Below, in pieces: positions 45,788-55,007 of a stretch of DNA of 64,000 nt. The notes under the pieces were generated by a model. That model did no database searches and was not told where the DNA came from. It worked only from the letters and a program-made list of their open reading frames with translations. This DNA is from Hyphomicrobiales bacterium (lineage in GTDB: Bacteria; Pseudomonadota; Alphaproteobacteria; Rhizobiales; Rhizobiaceae): contig UCFC01000018.1 of NCBI GenBank assembly GCA_900471515.1, positions 224,158-288,157 on the forward strand. The letters run 5' to 3'. The translations under genes were made by a program, and so were the position numbers. Numbering within the stretch: position 1 is the first letter of the stretch; every line of letters begins with the position of its first letter.

Positions 45788-47326
45788 TCAATCCGCCGGC
45801 GTGCCGGCCGGATGCCCGGCATAAAAGGCCTTCGCATCCGCCGTGAAAGCGGCGCGCTGGCCGGCGGTCGTGTAGAACATATGCCCGCCGCGGTAGAGCT
45901 TCAGCGACACGCGATTTTCCGCAAGGGACGGCGGCAGGTGATCGACCACATAGCGGCTGACGCCGTAGGGCGTCACGAGATCGCTGTAGCCATGCGCGAT
46001 CAGCAGGTGGAAGGACGGGTTGGAGGCGAGCATCTGCCTGATGTCGTCGGTGGCGCTCGCCTGGAAACGCGAACCGCCGCCGCGGCCGCTGCCCCATTCC
46101 CAGCGACGGCTGACATCGCTTTCGAGCAACGTATAGGTCATCTCCGTCTTGAACCCGAGCTCGTTGCGGGCATAGTCGGCAAAAGCGCCGCCATAGGCGC
46201 GGGTAAAGCCGTCAAGGATCGCATCGTCGCCCCGGTCGTAATCGGATTCCGGATAGGGGTCGGGCGTCGCGAAGGCGGCATCGTAAGGGCTCATCACCTT
46301 GCCCGCCTCGTTGCCGGAATGTTTGGCATAGGCATCGCCGAGAAAGCCGCGATTGCGGATGACGATGTCCTGCGGGATGCCCGTCAGAGCGGAGACCTTG
46401 TTGTAGAAGGCCGTTGCCGCATCGCCCGCCGGTGCGGGGCCGGCAAGCGTCGTCAGATATTCGCCAAGCGCGAAACGCTCGGCATCGCGCTGGCCGGATT
46501 CGCTGAAGCTCTTGCGCCGGTCGGCTTCGGCGGCTGCCAATGAGGGCAATTCCAATGCGGCGCCGAGGGCGAACTGGTCGGCATTGAACATCAGCTGACC
46601 TTCAAGCAGCGGCGAAAGCATGACGGTGCCGGCGATGATGATGCCCTGGCTCTGCTGCAGCGCCGAGGCGACCTTGGCGGCGCGAAAGCCGCCATAGCTT
46701 TCGCCGAGCAGGTATTTCGGCGAATTGGCGCGGTTGTTGTGGGCGACATAGAGGGCGATCGCCTTCGCCATCGTCTGCGCGTCGGAGCCGACATTGTAAT
46801 AGTTCGAGGCGTCGTCCGCCTTCACGGTACGGCTCCAGCCGGTGCCGATCGGGTCGATCAGCACGAGGTCGGTAAAATCGAGCCAGCTATGCGGGTTGTC
46901 GACAAGCTTCGCATTGGCGCCGTCGCGTCCGTCCGGCCCGAAATCCAGAACTTTGGGGCCGACGAGGCCGAGATGCAGAAAGGTCGAGGCAGCCCCCGGT
47001 CCGCCATTGAAAGCGAAGGTGATCGGTCGGTCCGGCCCCGCATCCCTGGCAATGTAGGCGGTATAGAAGATCGCAGCGTTCTGCCCGCCATCCTGTCCGA
47101 AGAGGTCGAGCGTGCCCGCGGTCGCCGTGTAGGCGATCCTCCGGCCCTCCGCCGTCGTCAATTCATGCGCGGTCACGGAATCTGCAGGCAGCAGCTTGAG
47201 CACCCCCTCGCGCACGGCGCTCTGCTGGGCGGGGGCGCGGCGTTCCGCGGCCCCCTGCGCGAAAGCCAGGGCCGGCGCGAGTGCGGCAGTCAGCGAAGCA
47301 ATGAAAAGCAGGGATCGCAAGCGCAA
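45788..47326 (-). CDS. S10 serine carboxypeptidase-like protein, exported
   Basis: 512-residue alpha/beta-hydrolase of the S10 family. A signal peptide (LLFIASLTAALAPALAFA) precedes the domain; the oxyanion segment is FNGGPGAAS, the nucleophile serine is in LLGESYGGFRA, the catalytic aspartate in AHGYSDLVTP and the histidine in YRGGHMFY. Full length. Likely a periplasmic carboxypeptidase; substrate unknown. Confidence 0.92.
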   Translation of the reverse strand: MRLRSLLFIASLTAALAPALAFAQGAAERRAPAQQSAVREGVLKLLPADSVTAHELTTAEGRRIAYTATAGTLDLFGQDGGQNAAIFYTAYIARDAGPDRPITFAFNGGPGAASTFLHLGLVGPKVLDFGPDGRDGANAKLVDNPHSWLDFTDLVLIDPIGTGWSRTVKADDASNYYNVGSDAQTMAKAIALYVAHNNRANSPKYLLGESYGGFRAAKVASALQQSQGIIIAGTVMLSPLLEGQLMFNADQFALGAALELPSLAAAEADRRKSFSESGQRDAERFALGEYLTTLAGPAPAGDAATAFYNKVSALTGIPQDIVIRNRGFLGDAYAKHSGNEAGKVMSPYDAAFATPDPYPESDYDRGDDAILDGFTRAYGGAFADYARNELGFKTEMTYTLLESDVSRRWEWGSGRGGGSRFQASATDDIRQMLASNPSFHLLIAHGYSDLVTPYGVSRYVVDHLPPSLAENRVSLKLYRGGHMFYTTAGQRAAFTADAKAFYAGHPAGTPAD

Positions 47327-47425
47327 GTCAATCTCCTCCGGCGGGTCGGAATGCGGCTGAGATAGGGTAGCAGCCGCCTGCCTTCGATGGAGATCAAGAG
47401 ATGGTGATGGGCAAGTGAGCCCGGC

Positions 47426-48718
47426 TCATTCGCCCTTCTCGATGGTGCGGGCGTTCACGTACAGGGCACGGCCGGCCCGCCAGCCGTTGAAGGCCGCGCC
47501 AAGTCCGAGCGCGACGAAAAGCACCGCGCACCAGGCGAAACTGCCCGTCCAGCCACGGATCAGGCCGACGATGAACGGGCCGATGGCGGCGAGCAGGTAG
47601 CCCACGCATTGCGCCATGCCGGAAAGATGAGCGGCGACATGCGGATCGCGCGAACGCAGCACGATGGTCGTCATCGCCGCGGCAATCAGCCCGCCCTGAC
47701 CGATACCCTGCAGCACGGCCCAGAGCCAGACCGTGGAAAGGGGTGCAAAGAGCAGGCCGAGAAGCGCGATGACGGCGACGGCGCAGAGCGCCGCGTTGAT
47801 GAGGCGCTGATCCCTGCCGCGTACCGCGATATGCGGCACGACGAGACAGGCGGCGGCCTGCACCATGACGGAGACCGAAACGATGCCGCCGGCCACGACG
47901 CCGTCGAGACCGCGTTCGCGCAGGATCGGCACCAGCCAGCCAAAGACACAATAGGCAAGCGCCGATTGCAAGCCCATGAACAGCGTGACCTGCCAGGCGA
48001 GCCTGTCGCGCCACAGGCCCTCGACACGGAAGCCGCTGTGCCGCGCCTGTTGGCTGCTTGCAAAGACCTGCGGCAGCCAGACCAGCCCGACAACGAGGGC
48101 AGGCAGCGCCCAGACGGCGAGTGCGCCTTCCAGCGAGCCGCCGAGCGCATGTTCGATCGGCAGTGTCAGGCCGGCGGCGCCGGCAGCGCCCGCGCAGAGC
48201 GCCATCGTGTAGAGGCCGGTCATCAGAGCCGCGTTCGCGGCGAAGTCGCGCTTCACCAGTCCGGGCAGCAACACGTTGCCGACGGCGATCGCAGCACCGG
48301 CAAGCGCCGTCCCGAAAAACAGCAGCGGGATGAAGGAAAGGCCGCGCAGCGCCGTGCCGAGCGTCAAGAGCAGGAGCACGCCCAGCAGCGTCCGCTCGGA
48401 ACCGATGCGCTGGGCGAGCCGCGGAGCAAGCGGCGAGAAGGCGCCCAGGCAAACGACGGGCAGGGTGGTCAGCAGACTGGCGCCGAGCGGTGACAGGCCG
48501 AGTTCGGCCCGGATCTCCGGCAGCAGGGCGGAAGCGCTGGAAAACACCGGCCGCAGGTTGAAGGCGATCAGCACGAGGCTTGCACCGAGCAGGAAGCGCG
48601 CCGCAGCGCCCTGCTTCCGCGGCGGCAGAGGTAAAGGCACGCTGTCGATTTCGGCATCGATCATCGTCTCGTCGATCGCGTCGAACGAGTGCGTGGCATC
48701 CTGTATGGGTATCGTCAT
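47426..48718 (-). CDS. MFS transporter, CynX/NimT family
   Basis: 430-residue permease with twelve predicted membrane segments, including LIAFNLRPVFSSASALLPEIRAELGLSPLGASLLTTLPV, the hallmark start of the CynX/NimT (cyanate, nitroimidazole) subfamily. The N-terminal 35 residues are acidic and cytoplasmic. It starts inside the stop of the GntR gene (four-base overlap), so it is coupled to its regulator. Substrate unknown. Confidence 0.93.
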   Translation of the reverse strand: MTIPIQDATHSFDAIDETMIDAEIDSVPLPLPPRKQGAAARFLLGASLVLIAFNLRPVFSSASALLPEIRAELGLSPLGASLLTTLPVVCLGAFSPLAPRLAQRIGSERTLLGVLLLLTLGTALRGLSFIPLLFFGTALAGAAIAVGNVLLPGLVKRDFAANAALMTGLYTMALCAGAAGAAGLTLPIEHALGGSLEGALAVWALPALVVGLVWLPQVFASSQQARHSGFRVEGLWRDRLAWQVTLFMGLQSALAYCVFGWLVPILRERGLDGVVAGGIVSVSVMVQAAACLVVPHIAVRGRDQRLINAALCAVAVIALLGLLFAPLSTVWLWAVLQGIGQGGLIAAAMTTIVLRSRDPHVAAHLSGMAQCVGYLLAAIGPFIVGLIRGWTGSFAWCAVLFVALGLGAAFNGWRAGRALYVNARTIEKGE

Positions 48719-49392
48719 GAAAGAAGCATCCGGTCGAGAGCGGAAAGGATGGGTGCCATGAAGCCGCGCACCGCAGCATCGGCCTTTTCGGGGCTACCGG
48801 TCTCGATGGCGTCGACGATCGCCTGATGCGCCTGCATGTCAGGCTCGGGAATCGCCTTGTCGAGTGTGGCGGCAATGGTTTGTGCGATCGAGACGGAGAA
48901 GAAATCGTAGATCTCGATCATCGCCCGGTTGCCGGAGGCGGCGATGACCGCCTTGTGGAAGGCAAGGTCGCGTTCGATGAAGCCTGCCGGATCGCCGCCT
49001 TCGTAATTGCCGCGTTCGGCAAGCAAGGCGCGAAGTTTGGCGATGGTGTCCGGCGTCTTGCGGACGGCTGCAAGCCGCGCGCCTTCGACATCGAGCGCGC
49101 AGCGCGCCTCGAACTGATCTCTGAGGCTGGCGCGGCGCGCCATGGTGAGCGGCCGGCTGCTGTCGACGGTCGAAAGCACATAGGTGCCCGAGCCCTGCCG
49201 CGTTTCCAGCAGGCCCTGCGCGACGAGAACGCGCACGGCCTCGCGCACCGTGCCGCGACTGACCGAGAGCATGGCCGAAAGCGTGGCCTCGTTCGGCAGC
49301 TTCTCGCCGATGGCCCAGCGCTTGGCCAGGATTTCGCCGCGGATCGCCTCGATGGCCGTGTCGGCAAGATTGGTTTTGCTGAGAGGTTGCAT
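48715..49392 (-). CDS. FadR/GntR family transcriptional regulator
   Basis: 225-residue regulator: N-terminal winged helix (DTAIEAIRGEILAKRWAIGEKLPNEATLSAMLSVSRGTVREAVRVLVAQGLL) and C-terminal FCD ligand domain with metal-binding residues (AFHKAVIAASGNRAM, DMQAHQAIVDAI). The start is uncertain: ATG 49392 has a weak site, and ATGs at 49404 and 49437 are alternatives, the first of them inside the palindrome. Operon with the MFS permease, whose expression it probably controls. Confidence 0.9.
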   Translation of the reverse strand: MQPLSKTNLADTAIEAIRGEILAKRWAIGEKLPNEATLSAMLSVSRGTVREAVRVLVAQGLLETRQGSGTYVLSTVDSSRPLTMARRASLRDQFEARCALDVEGARLAAVRKTPDTIAKLRALLAERGNYEGGDPAGFIERDLAFHKAVIAASGNRAMIEIYDFFSVSIAQTIAATLDKAIPEPDMQAHQAIVDAIETGSPEKADAAVRGFMAPILSALDRMLLS

Positions 49393-49397
49393 GGCTC

Positions 49398-49430
49398 TAT
49401 TCATAAAATCATCAGATGACTTTATGAATA
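49398..49430. promoter_or_regulatory. 33-bp palindrome, candidate GntR operator
   Basis: TATTCATAAAATCATC, central A, GATGACTTTATGAATA: 16-base arms with one mismatch. It ends six bases before the preferred GntR start codon. Its place and symmetry suggest autoregulation of the gntR-MFS operon. Confidence 0.7.
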
Positions 49431-49470
49431 AAGCCATTTCTGCCGATCGTCAACGCGTGAAGGCGGCATT

Positions 49471-49498
49471 AAAAAAGGGCCGCTTTCGCGACCCTTTC
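49471..49498 (-). terminator. rho-independent terminator downstream of a 23-residue ORF
   Basis: On the minus strand AAAGGGTCGC-GAAA-GCGGCCCTTT (ten pairs, one wobble, GNRA-type loop) is followed by TTTTTT. It ends a leftward transcript that starts to the right, before the GntR operator. Confidence 0.9.
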
Positions 49499-49556
49499 CA
49501 TGAGGTTTGGCCTGTAACCGGCCGGACCGTCTGATGCGGTCCCAGGAAGGTGGGGT

Positions 49557-49628
49557 TTAGAGCGAGGGCTGCCTCGCTTTCATCACCACTTCCATGCCCG
49601 TTACGAGGTCCGAAAACTCATTAGACAT
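49557..49628 (-). CDS. 23-residue peptide ORF with strong ribosome site
   Basis: The frame encodes MSNEFSDLVTGMEVVMKARQ plus three residues. The start at 49628 has AAGGAAGGTGATC just upstream, close to a full complement of the 16S rRNA 3' end. The region after the stop has a small hairpin (49524-49542) and a strong terminator (49471-49498), so this looks like a short, independently transcribed gene. It is either a small regulatory peptide, a leader peptide of the gntR unit, or an RNA with incidental coding. No family recognised. Confidence 0.55.
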   Translation of the reverse strand: MSNEFSDLVTGMEVVMKARQPSL

Positions 49629-49938
49629 TGGATCACCTTCCTTTCGTTACGTTGATAATGATCTAAAGGTAGGCCGTTTCCCCTGAGATGCAAGAAGAAA
49701 TCGCATGGCTGTTTTTTAGCCGGCGTCTGACCAAATCGTTCAATTGCCTGGTTTTCTGCCGCGGTGATCACGCAAATCCCTATCGTTTTTGCGGAAAGTG
49801 ATCTTGAGCATCGTCAAGAATTCGTCATCTTCGCCTTGCAAATCGGGTGGCTGTTAAGTCGTTATTAGCCGTAGCGTCAGACAATCGAAGACGTTTTCAG
49901 CATTCCTGCCGCAGCAGGCGGCGGGCCGGAGCAAGAGC
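49629..49938. other. gene-free spacer between the short ORF and the amidotransferase gene
   Basis: 310 bp with no supportable gene. It must hold the promoter of the leftward short transcript and that of the rightward amidotransferase gene. The sequence is relatively AT-rich with several T and A runs, but no clear promoter boxes or inverted repeats were found by eye. Confidence 0.5.
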
Positions 49939-50751
49939 ATGTGTCGCTGGGCAGCCTATCGCGGAGAACCCCTCTACCTGGAGGAGCTGGTATCCTCGCC
50001 CGCCCATTCCCTGATCGAGCAGTCCCATTGCGCCACCCGCGCCAAGACGGCAACGAACGGCGACGGTTTCGGCATCGCCTGGTATGGCGACCGGCCGGAA
50101 CCCGGCCGCTACCGCGATATCCTGCCGGCCTGGTCCGATTGCAACCTCAAGAGCCTGGCGCGACAGATCCGCTCGCCGCTCTTCCTCGCCCATGTGCGGG
50201 CCGCGACCGGCGGCGGTACGCGGCGTGACAATTGCCATCCTTTCACGCATGAAACCTGGTCCTTCATGCACAACGGACAGATTTCCGGCTTCGAGCGTCT
50301 GCGCCGGCCGATGGAATCCATGCTCGGCGACGACCTGTTCAACGCCCGCAGCGGCACGACGGATTCCGAGCTCATGTTCCTGCTCGCCCTCCAGTTCGGC
50401 CTGCGGGACGCACCGATTGCCGCGATCGCCGAGACGATCGCCTTCGTCGAAGGTCTGGCGGAGAAAATTCTCGGTTCCGTGCTGCTGCGTTTCACGGCCG
50501 CCTTCTCGGACGGCAAGTCCCTCTATGCGATCCGCTATGCCACCGACCGCCGGGCGCCGACGCTCTATGCCTCGCCGCTGGCCAAGGGATATTGCCTCGT
50601 TTCCGAGCCGCTGAACGATGATGGCGATGCCTGGCAGGAAATCCCTGACGGCAGTGCGGTGACTGTCAGCGCCGACGGCCTCGAGATTGCCACCTTCCAG
50701 CCGGAAAAACGTCCGGCCACGAGGCCGGAGCCAGTTTCTATCCTCGCATAA
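49939..50751 (+). CDS. class II glutamine amidotransferase (YafJ/EgtC-like)
   Basis: 270-residue N-terminal-nucleophile hydrolase. After removal of Met1, Cys2 is the nucleophile (MCRWAAYRG); TNGDGFGIAWYG, RAATGGGTRRDNCHPF and FMHNGQISGFERLR complete the active site. Family members include EgtC of ergothioneine synthesis and YafJ of unknown function; nothing else here points to ergothioneine synthesis. The 3' end overlaps coaBC (convergent) by 14 bp. Confidence 0.9.
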   Translation: MCRWAAYRGEPLYLEELVSSPAHSLIEQSHCATRAKTATNGDGFGIAWYGDRPEPGRYRDILPAWSDCNLKSLARQIRSPLFLAHVRAATGGGTRRDNCHPFTHETWSFMHNGQISGFERLRRPMESMLGDDLFNARSGTTDSELMFLLALQFGLRDAPIAAIAETIAFVEGLAEKILGSVLLRFTAAFSDGKSLYAIRYATDRRAPTLYASPLAKGYCLVSEPLNDDGDAWQEIPDGSAVTVSADGLEIATFQPEKRPATRPEPVSILA

Positions 50752-51949
50752 GCTGCTCGGCGATCAGCGCCGCCAGTCGCTCGGCGACCTCGTCCTTGGA
50801 AAGATCGGGCCACTGCTCGATGCCGTCGCGGCGGATGAGCTTCACGCTGTTGCGCGTGCCCCCCATGATGCCGGTTGATGGCGAGACGTCATTGGCAACG
50901 ATGAGGTCGGCGCCCTTGCGCTCCAGTTTCACCCTGGCATTGGCCTCGACATCCTGCGTCTCCGCCGCAAAGCCGATCACCAGTGTCGGCCGCGTCGTGT
51001 GATGGCCGACGGTCTTGAGGATATCGGGGTTCTCCGTCAGCGCCAGTGTCGGGATGGATTCGCCGGGATGCTTCTTGATTTTCTGGTCGGCAGCCGAGGC
51101 GACACGCCAGTCGGCGACCGCTGCCACCATCACCGCGACATCGGCGGGAAGGGCGGCCAGTACGGCGTCGCGCATCTCTTCGGCCCGTTCGACATGCACC
51201 ATCCTGACGCCGACGGGATCGGGGATCGTTACCGGACCGGACACCAGCGTCACATTGGCGCCAAGCCGCGCAAGGGCGCTCGCAATGGCGTGTCCCTGCC
51301 GGCCGGAGGAGCGGTTGGCAATGTAGCGCACCGGATCGATCGGCTCATGGGTCGGGCCTGACGTGACGATTGCCCGCTTGCCCGCAAGCGGCTTCGGGCC
51401 GTCGTCGAGCAGCGCTTCGGCCGCCGCCACAATGTCGATCGGTTCGGCCATGCGGCCGGTGCCGGCTTCGCCGCTTTCCGCCATCTCGCCGGCCATGGGG
51501 CCGATGAAGCGGATGCCATCGCGCCGCAACGTTTCGACATTGCGTTTCGTTGCCGGATGCGCCCACATTTTCGGGTTCATCGCGGGGGCGGCAAGCACCG
51601 TGCGGTCGGTGGCGAGCAGCACGGTGGAAGCCAGGTCGTCGGCAAGGCCATGCGCCATCTTCGCCATCAGGTCGGCGGTAGCCGGCGCGATCAGCACCAG
51701 ATCGCAATCCCGTGCCAGCCGGATATGGCCGACATCCTGCTCGTCCTGCCGGGAGAAGAGATCCGTGAAGACGTGGTCGGCCGCAAGGGCGCCGACGGCA
51801 AGCGGAGTGACGAATTCCTGCGCCCCCTTTGTCATGACCGGGCGCACGGAAGCGCCGCGTTCGCGCAGGCGGCGGATCAGATCGAGGCTCTTATAGGCCG
51901 CGATGCCGCCCGAGATGATGAGGAGGATGCGTTTGCCGCTGAGAGCCAT
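50738..51949 (-). CDS. coaBC: bifunctional phosphopantothenoylcysteine decarboxylase/phosphopantothenate-cysteine ligase
   Basis: 403-residue two-domain enzyme for two steps of coenzyme A synthesis. The N-terminal FMN-binding CoaC part has GGIAAYKSLDLIRRL, the active-site AAPAMNPKMW and GMAE-like segments; the CoaB part begins with IVTSGPTHEPIDPVRYIANRSSGRQG and has GFAAET. Full length. Overlaps convergently with the amidotransferase gene. Confidence 0.96.
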   Translation of the reverse strand: MALSGKRILLIISGGIAAYKSLDLIRRLRERGASVRPVMTKGAQEFVTPLAVGALAADHVFTDLFSRQDEQDVGHIRLARDCDLVLIAPATADLMAKMAHGLADDLASTVLLATDRTVLAAPAMNPKMWAHPATKRNVETLRRDGIRFIGPMAGEMAESGEAGTGRMAEPIDIVAAAEALLDDGPKPLAGKRAIVTSGPTHEPIDPVRYIANRSSGRQGHAIASALARLGANVTLVSGPVTIPDPVGVRMVHVERAEEMRDAVLAALPADVAVMVAAVADWRVASAADQKIKKHPGESIPTLALTENPDILKTVGHHTTRPTLVIGFAAETQDVEANARVKLERKGADLIVANDVSPSTGIMGGTRNSVKLIRRDGIEQWPDLSKDEVAERLAALIAEQLMRG

Positions 51950-52021
51950 GGTCTTTCCCGTCGCTTCTTCTGACCGAGAAGGACCCTAAGCCTTTGGCGG
52001 AAAACATGCAATCGCCGGCAT

Positions 52022-52942
52022 TCAGGTCGCCTTGACCCGCCTCGGCGTGAAGATCGCGATCGCCATGCCGACGCCGGCCAGCTGCAGGATCGCACCGCCG
52101 GCTTCGGGCACGGTCGGCATGCGCTGCTCGAACAGGAAGCCGTAGAAAAGGCCGAAGACGGTCTCCGCCACGATAAGCTGAGCGGCGAGCGCCAGCGGCA
52201 GAAGGCGCGCGGCAATCATCCAGGAGAGCGTGGCAAGCCAGGAGCCGGCAATACCCATCACCGCCACCCAGAGGACGAAATGAAAGGTCTCTTCGCCGGT
52301 GAAGCTGATATTTTCCCAGATCGAGGTGAAGGGCAGGAGGATGACGGCGCCGATGCCGGCGCCGATCCCCTGCAGGGCAGTCCAGTGCATGGCGCTCGGA
52401 GCCTCCGCAGACTGCATGACGGCCGCGCTGATGAGGCCGTAGACAACCCACAGCGCCAGCCCGATCAGCGCGGCGGCGATGCCGAGCAGGATGCCGGTCT
52501 GGTCGCCGGCGGGCGTGCTGGCGAAGATCGAGACATTCACCCAGCCGATGCCGGCGGCAATCAGGATCAGCGGCAGCGCCAGCGCGCCCCATCCGATCGA
52601 GCGGTCCTTGAAATTGGCGATGATGGCAAGCAGCACCGGCATCGTGCCGATGACGAGCGGCGGAATGGCCGTGCCCGCATAGCGCACGGCATAGGAAATG
52701 CTCATGAAATAACCGACATAGCCGAAGCCGCCGAGGGCGATACCGGTCAGGAGCAGCGAGCGCCGCAAGCCCACCGGGCGGAAGCGCGGATTGACCATCA
52801 GGATCAGGCTGACGGCGGCAAAGAGCCCGTAGCGCGCGACCGTCAGATCGATCGTCGTATAGGGCACGACGACGCGCGGGGCGACGAAGCTGAGCCCCCA
52901 CAGCGCGCAGGTGGCGAGACCGCAGAGGATGCCGATCAGCAT
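52022..52942 (-). CDS. EamA/DMT superfamily transporter
   Basis: 306-residue membrane protein with ten hydrophobic segments (LIGILCGLATCALWGLSFVAPR at the start; GIAGSWLATLSWMIAARLLPLALAAQLIVAETVFGL near the end). Probable exporter of a small metabolite; substrate unknown. Divergent from the NmrA-type gene. Confidence 0.9.
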   Translation of the reverse strand: MLIGILCGLATCALWGLSFVAPRVVVPYTTIDLTVARYGLFAAVSLILMVNPRFRPVGLRRSLLLTGIALGGFGYVGYFMSISYAVRYAGTAIPPLVIGTMPVLLAIIANFKDRSIGWGALALPLILIAAGIGWVNVSIFASTPAGDQTGILLGIAAALIGLALWVVYGLISAAVMQSAEAPSAMHWTALQGIGAGIGAVILLPFTSIWENISFTGEETFHFVLWVAVMGIAGSWLATLSWMIAARLLPLALAAQLIVAETVFGLFYGFLFEQRMPTVPEAGGAILQLAGVGMAIAIFTPRRVKAT

Positions 52943-53190
52943 GTGATGCTCCGAAGAGATGAGCCGCGCTCCGGCAGGAAAGGGATGGGAGCGGCCGCGA
53001 AAGGATGTTGCCTAGCCCGATATGCCCTATCGGCCGCCGACACAAGGGCCTCTCTGCGACATGGCCGGGGCGGCTTTGGGACAAAGGACATCATTGTTGC
53101 TTTGAGATCATCAATCAAGTGACGAAAGCGCACTTCAGTCAAAAATACCGCGGCGACATAGTGGGGCCGATCAACAAAGGAGTTGCCTCA

Positions 53191-54054
53191 ATGTTTGCTG
53201 TAACCGGAGTGACGGGCCAGGTCGGCGCGGCCGTTGCCGATCATCTGCTGAAGGATGGCGCCGAGGTCCGTGCCGTCGTCAGAAATCCCGAAAAGGCCGC
53301 CGGCTGGAAAGCGCGTGGCTGCGAGATCGCCGTCGCCGACATGTTCGACGCCGCATCGCTGACCGCCGCCTTCACGGACGCGGATGCCGTCTTCCTCGTC
53401 ATCCCGCCGCTTTTCGACCCGACGCCCGGCTTTCCTGAAGTGAAGGACATGCTGGCGACGCTGAAGACCGCGCTCGAGACGGCACGGCCTGGAAAACTGG
53501 TCTGCCTGTCGACGGTCGGCGCCCAGGCGAGCCAGCCGAACCTCCTGAGCCAGCTCGGCATCGTCGAGAAAGAGCTTGCCGCTCTTTCTATCCCGGTGGC
53601 TTTCCTGCGCGCCGCCTGGTTCATGGAGAACGCTGCCTGGGATGTGGCGCCGGCGCGCGAAAGCGGTGTGATCCCGAGTTTCCTGCAGCCCCTCGACCGC
53701 GCCGTGCCGATGGTTGCCGTTGACGATATCGGCGCGCTCGGCGCGCAGATGCTGCGCAAAGACTGGCAGGGGGTAAGCGCGGTCGAGCTGGAAGCGCCGG
53801 AGCGTATCAGTCCGGCCATGATTGCCGCCGCCTTCGCCAGGGCGCTCGGCAAGGAGGTGAAAGCCGAGGTCGTGCCGCGGGAACGTTGGGAAGAGCTGTT
53901 CCGTGCCCAGGGCATGAAGAACCCGCAACCCCGCATGCGCATGCTCGACGGTTTCAACGAAGGCTGGATCGAATTCGAGGGCGGTCGCGAGAAATCGCTG
54001 AAAGGCACGACGACGATCGAGACGGCAATTCGCCGCCTCGTTGCGGGCGCGTGA
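53191..54054 (+). CDS. NmrA family NAD(P)-binding protein
   Basis: 287-residue atypical SDR: FAVTGVTGQVGAAVADHLL (nucleotide-binding), then LVCLSTVGAQAS and FLRAAWFMENAAWD. The NmrA group covers quinone- or azo-reducing enzymes and redox sensors without SDR catalytic activity. Start at 53191 follows AAGGAG; a long upstream open frame is promoter sequence. Convergent with the SDR at 54101 through a hairpin terminator. Confidence 0.92.
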   Translation: MFAVTGVTGQVGAAVADHLLKDGAEVRAVVRNPEKAAGWKARGCEIAVADMFDAASLTAAFTDADAVFLVIPPLFDPTPGFPEVKDMLATLKTALETARPGKLVCLSTVGAQASQPNLLSQLGIVEKELAALSIPVAFLRAAWFMENAAWDVAPARESGVIPSFLQPLDRAVPMVAVDDIGALGAQMLRKDWQGVSAVELEAPERISPAMIAAAFARALGKEVKAEVVPRERWEELFRAQGMKNPQPRMRMLDGFNEGWIEFEGGREKSLKGTTTIETAIRRLVAGA

Positions 54055-54060
54055 ATGCGA

Positions 54061-54086
54061 GGGCCGCGGTCAGTGAGCCGCGGCCC
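54061..54086. terminator. perfect hairpin between convergent genes
   Basis: GGGCCGCGG (54061-54069) and CCGCGGCCC (54078-54086) form a nine-pair stem with an eight-base loop between two convergent stop codons. No U-tract on either strand; likely bidirectional stop. Confidence 0.7.
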
Positions 54087-54100
54087 CATACGTGTTGCCT

Positions 54101-54865
54101 TCAGGTGCGCGTGATCGAAATGCCGCCGTCGACCAGTAAAGCCGTGCCCGTGACGAAGCTTGCATCGTCGGATGCGAGATAGAGCACGGAGCGCGCAAGT
54201 TCTTCCGGGGTCGCGACACGCTTCAGCGCATGCAGGTTCGTGATGAAGGCCTGCTTGTCAGGCGTGTCGTTCATTTCGCGATACATGTCCGTATCGACGG
54301 CACCCGGCAGGACGGCATTGACGCGGATGTTCTGCGGACCGTATTCGGCCGCGAGCGCTTGGGTAAGCCCGATGAGACCGGACTTGCTGGCGGCATAGGC
54401 GGCCACGCCCGGGAAGGAAAAACTGTAGCCGACAAAGGTCGAGGTGAAGATCACCGAGCCGCCGCCATGCCTGGCCATCTCGGCGATCTGATGTTTGGCG
54501 GCAAGGAAGGAGGCCGTCAGGTTGATCGCCAGCGTGTCGGCAAAACCCGTTTCCGAAACGTCCGTGCTCGGGCCAGCCTCGCCGATCGTGCCGGCATTGT
54601 TGAAGGCGATGTCGAGCTTGCCGTAACGTTCAACGGCGGCCGCGACCAGCGCCTTGTGATAGTCTTCCGAGCGGACGTCGCCGGCAACGGCAACCGCATC
54701 ACCGCCGGCAGCCCTGATTTCGGCAACCAGGCTATCGAGTTCGGCCTGGCGGCGGGCGCCGACGACGACCTTGGCGCCTTCGGCGGCGAAAAGCCTGGCG
54801 GTCACGCGACCGATGCCCGAGCTTGCGCCGGTGACGATTGCGACCTTGTTGGACAGACGGTTCAT
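54101..54865 (-). CDS. SDR family oxidoreductase
   Basis: 254-residue classical short-chain dehydrogenase: VTGASSGIG, FNNAGTIGEAG, serine in SVIFTSTFVGYSF and YAASK, with the C-terminal TGTALLVDGG. Start at 54865 has GGAG upstream; a longer frame runs over the divergent LysR promoter region. Substrate unknown. The adjacent divergent LysR gene probably regulates it. Confidence 0.93.
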   Translation of the reverse strand: MNRLSNKVAIVTGASSGIGRVTARLFAAEGAKVVVGARRQAELDSLVAEIRAAGGDAVAVAGDVRSEDYHKALVAAAVERYGKLDIAFNNAGTIGEAGPSTDVSETGFADTLAINLTASFLAAKHQIAEMARHGGGSVIFTSTFVGYSFSFPGVAAYAASKSGLIGLTQALAAEYGPQNIRVNAVLPGAVDTDMYREMNDTPDKQAFITNLHALKRVATPEELARSVLYLASDDASFVTGTALLVDGGISITRT

Positions 54866-55007
54866 TGTTTCATCTCCTCGATCTGGGTTGGATCGGCCTT
54901 GCCGGCCGGTTTCGATGAGGGGAAGATGGCATTGTTCTTTCGTTCGGATTAGTGTCCTGATTGCGGAGCTCGAATTCGGAAAAGCCGAACGATGATGAAG
55001 CCAGGCC

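Noticed and set aside
49557..49628. Short ORF as a PqqA-like peptide precursor because it contains GMEV
   Set aside because: The match is four residues long, the glutamate/tyrosine spacing of PqqA is absent, and no pqq gene is nearby.
49939..50751. Class II amidotransferase as EgtC of ergothioneine synthesis, paired with the right-end operon
   Set aside because: EgtB, EgtD and EgtE are not nearby, and the family is widespread with other roles; distance to the operon is about 8 kb.
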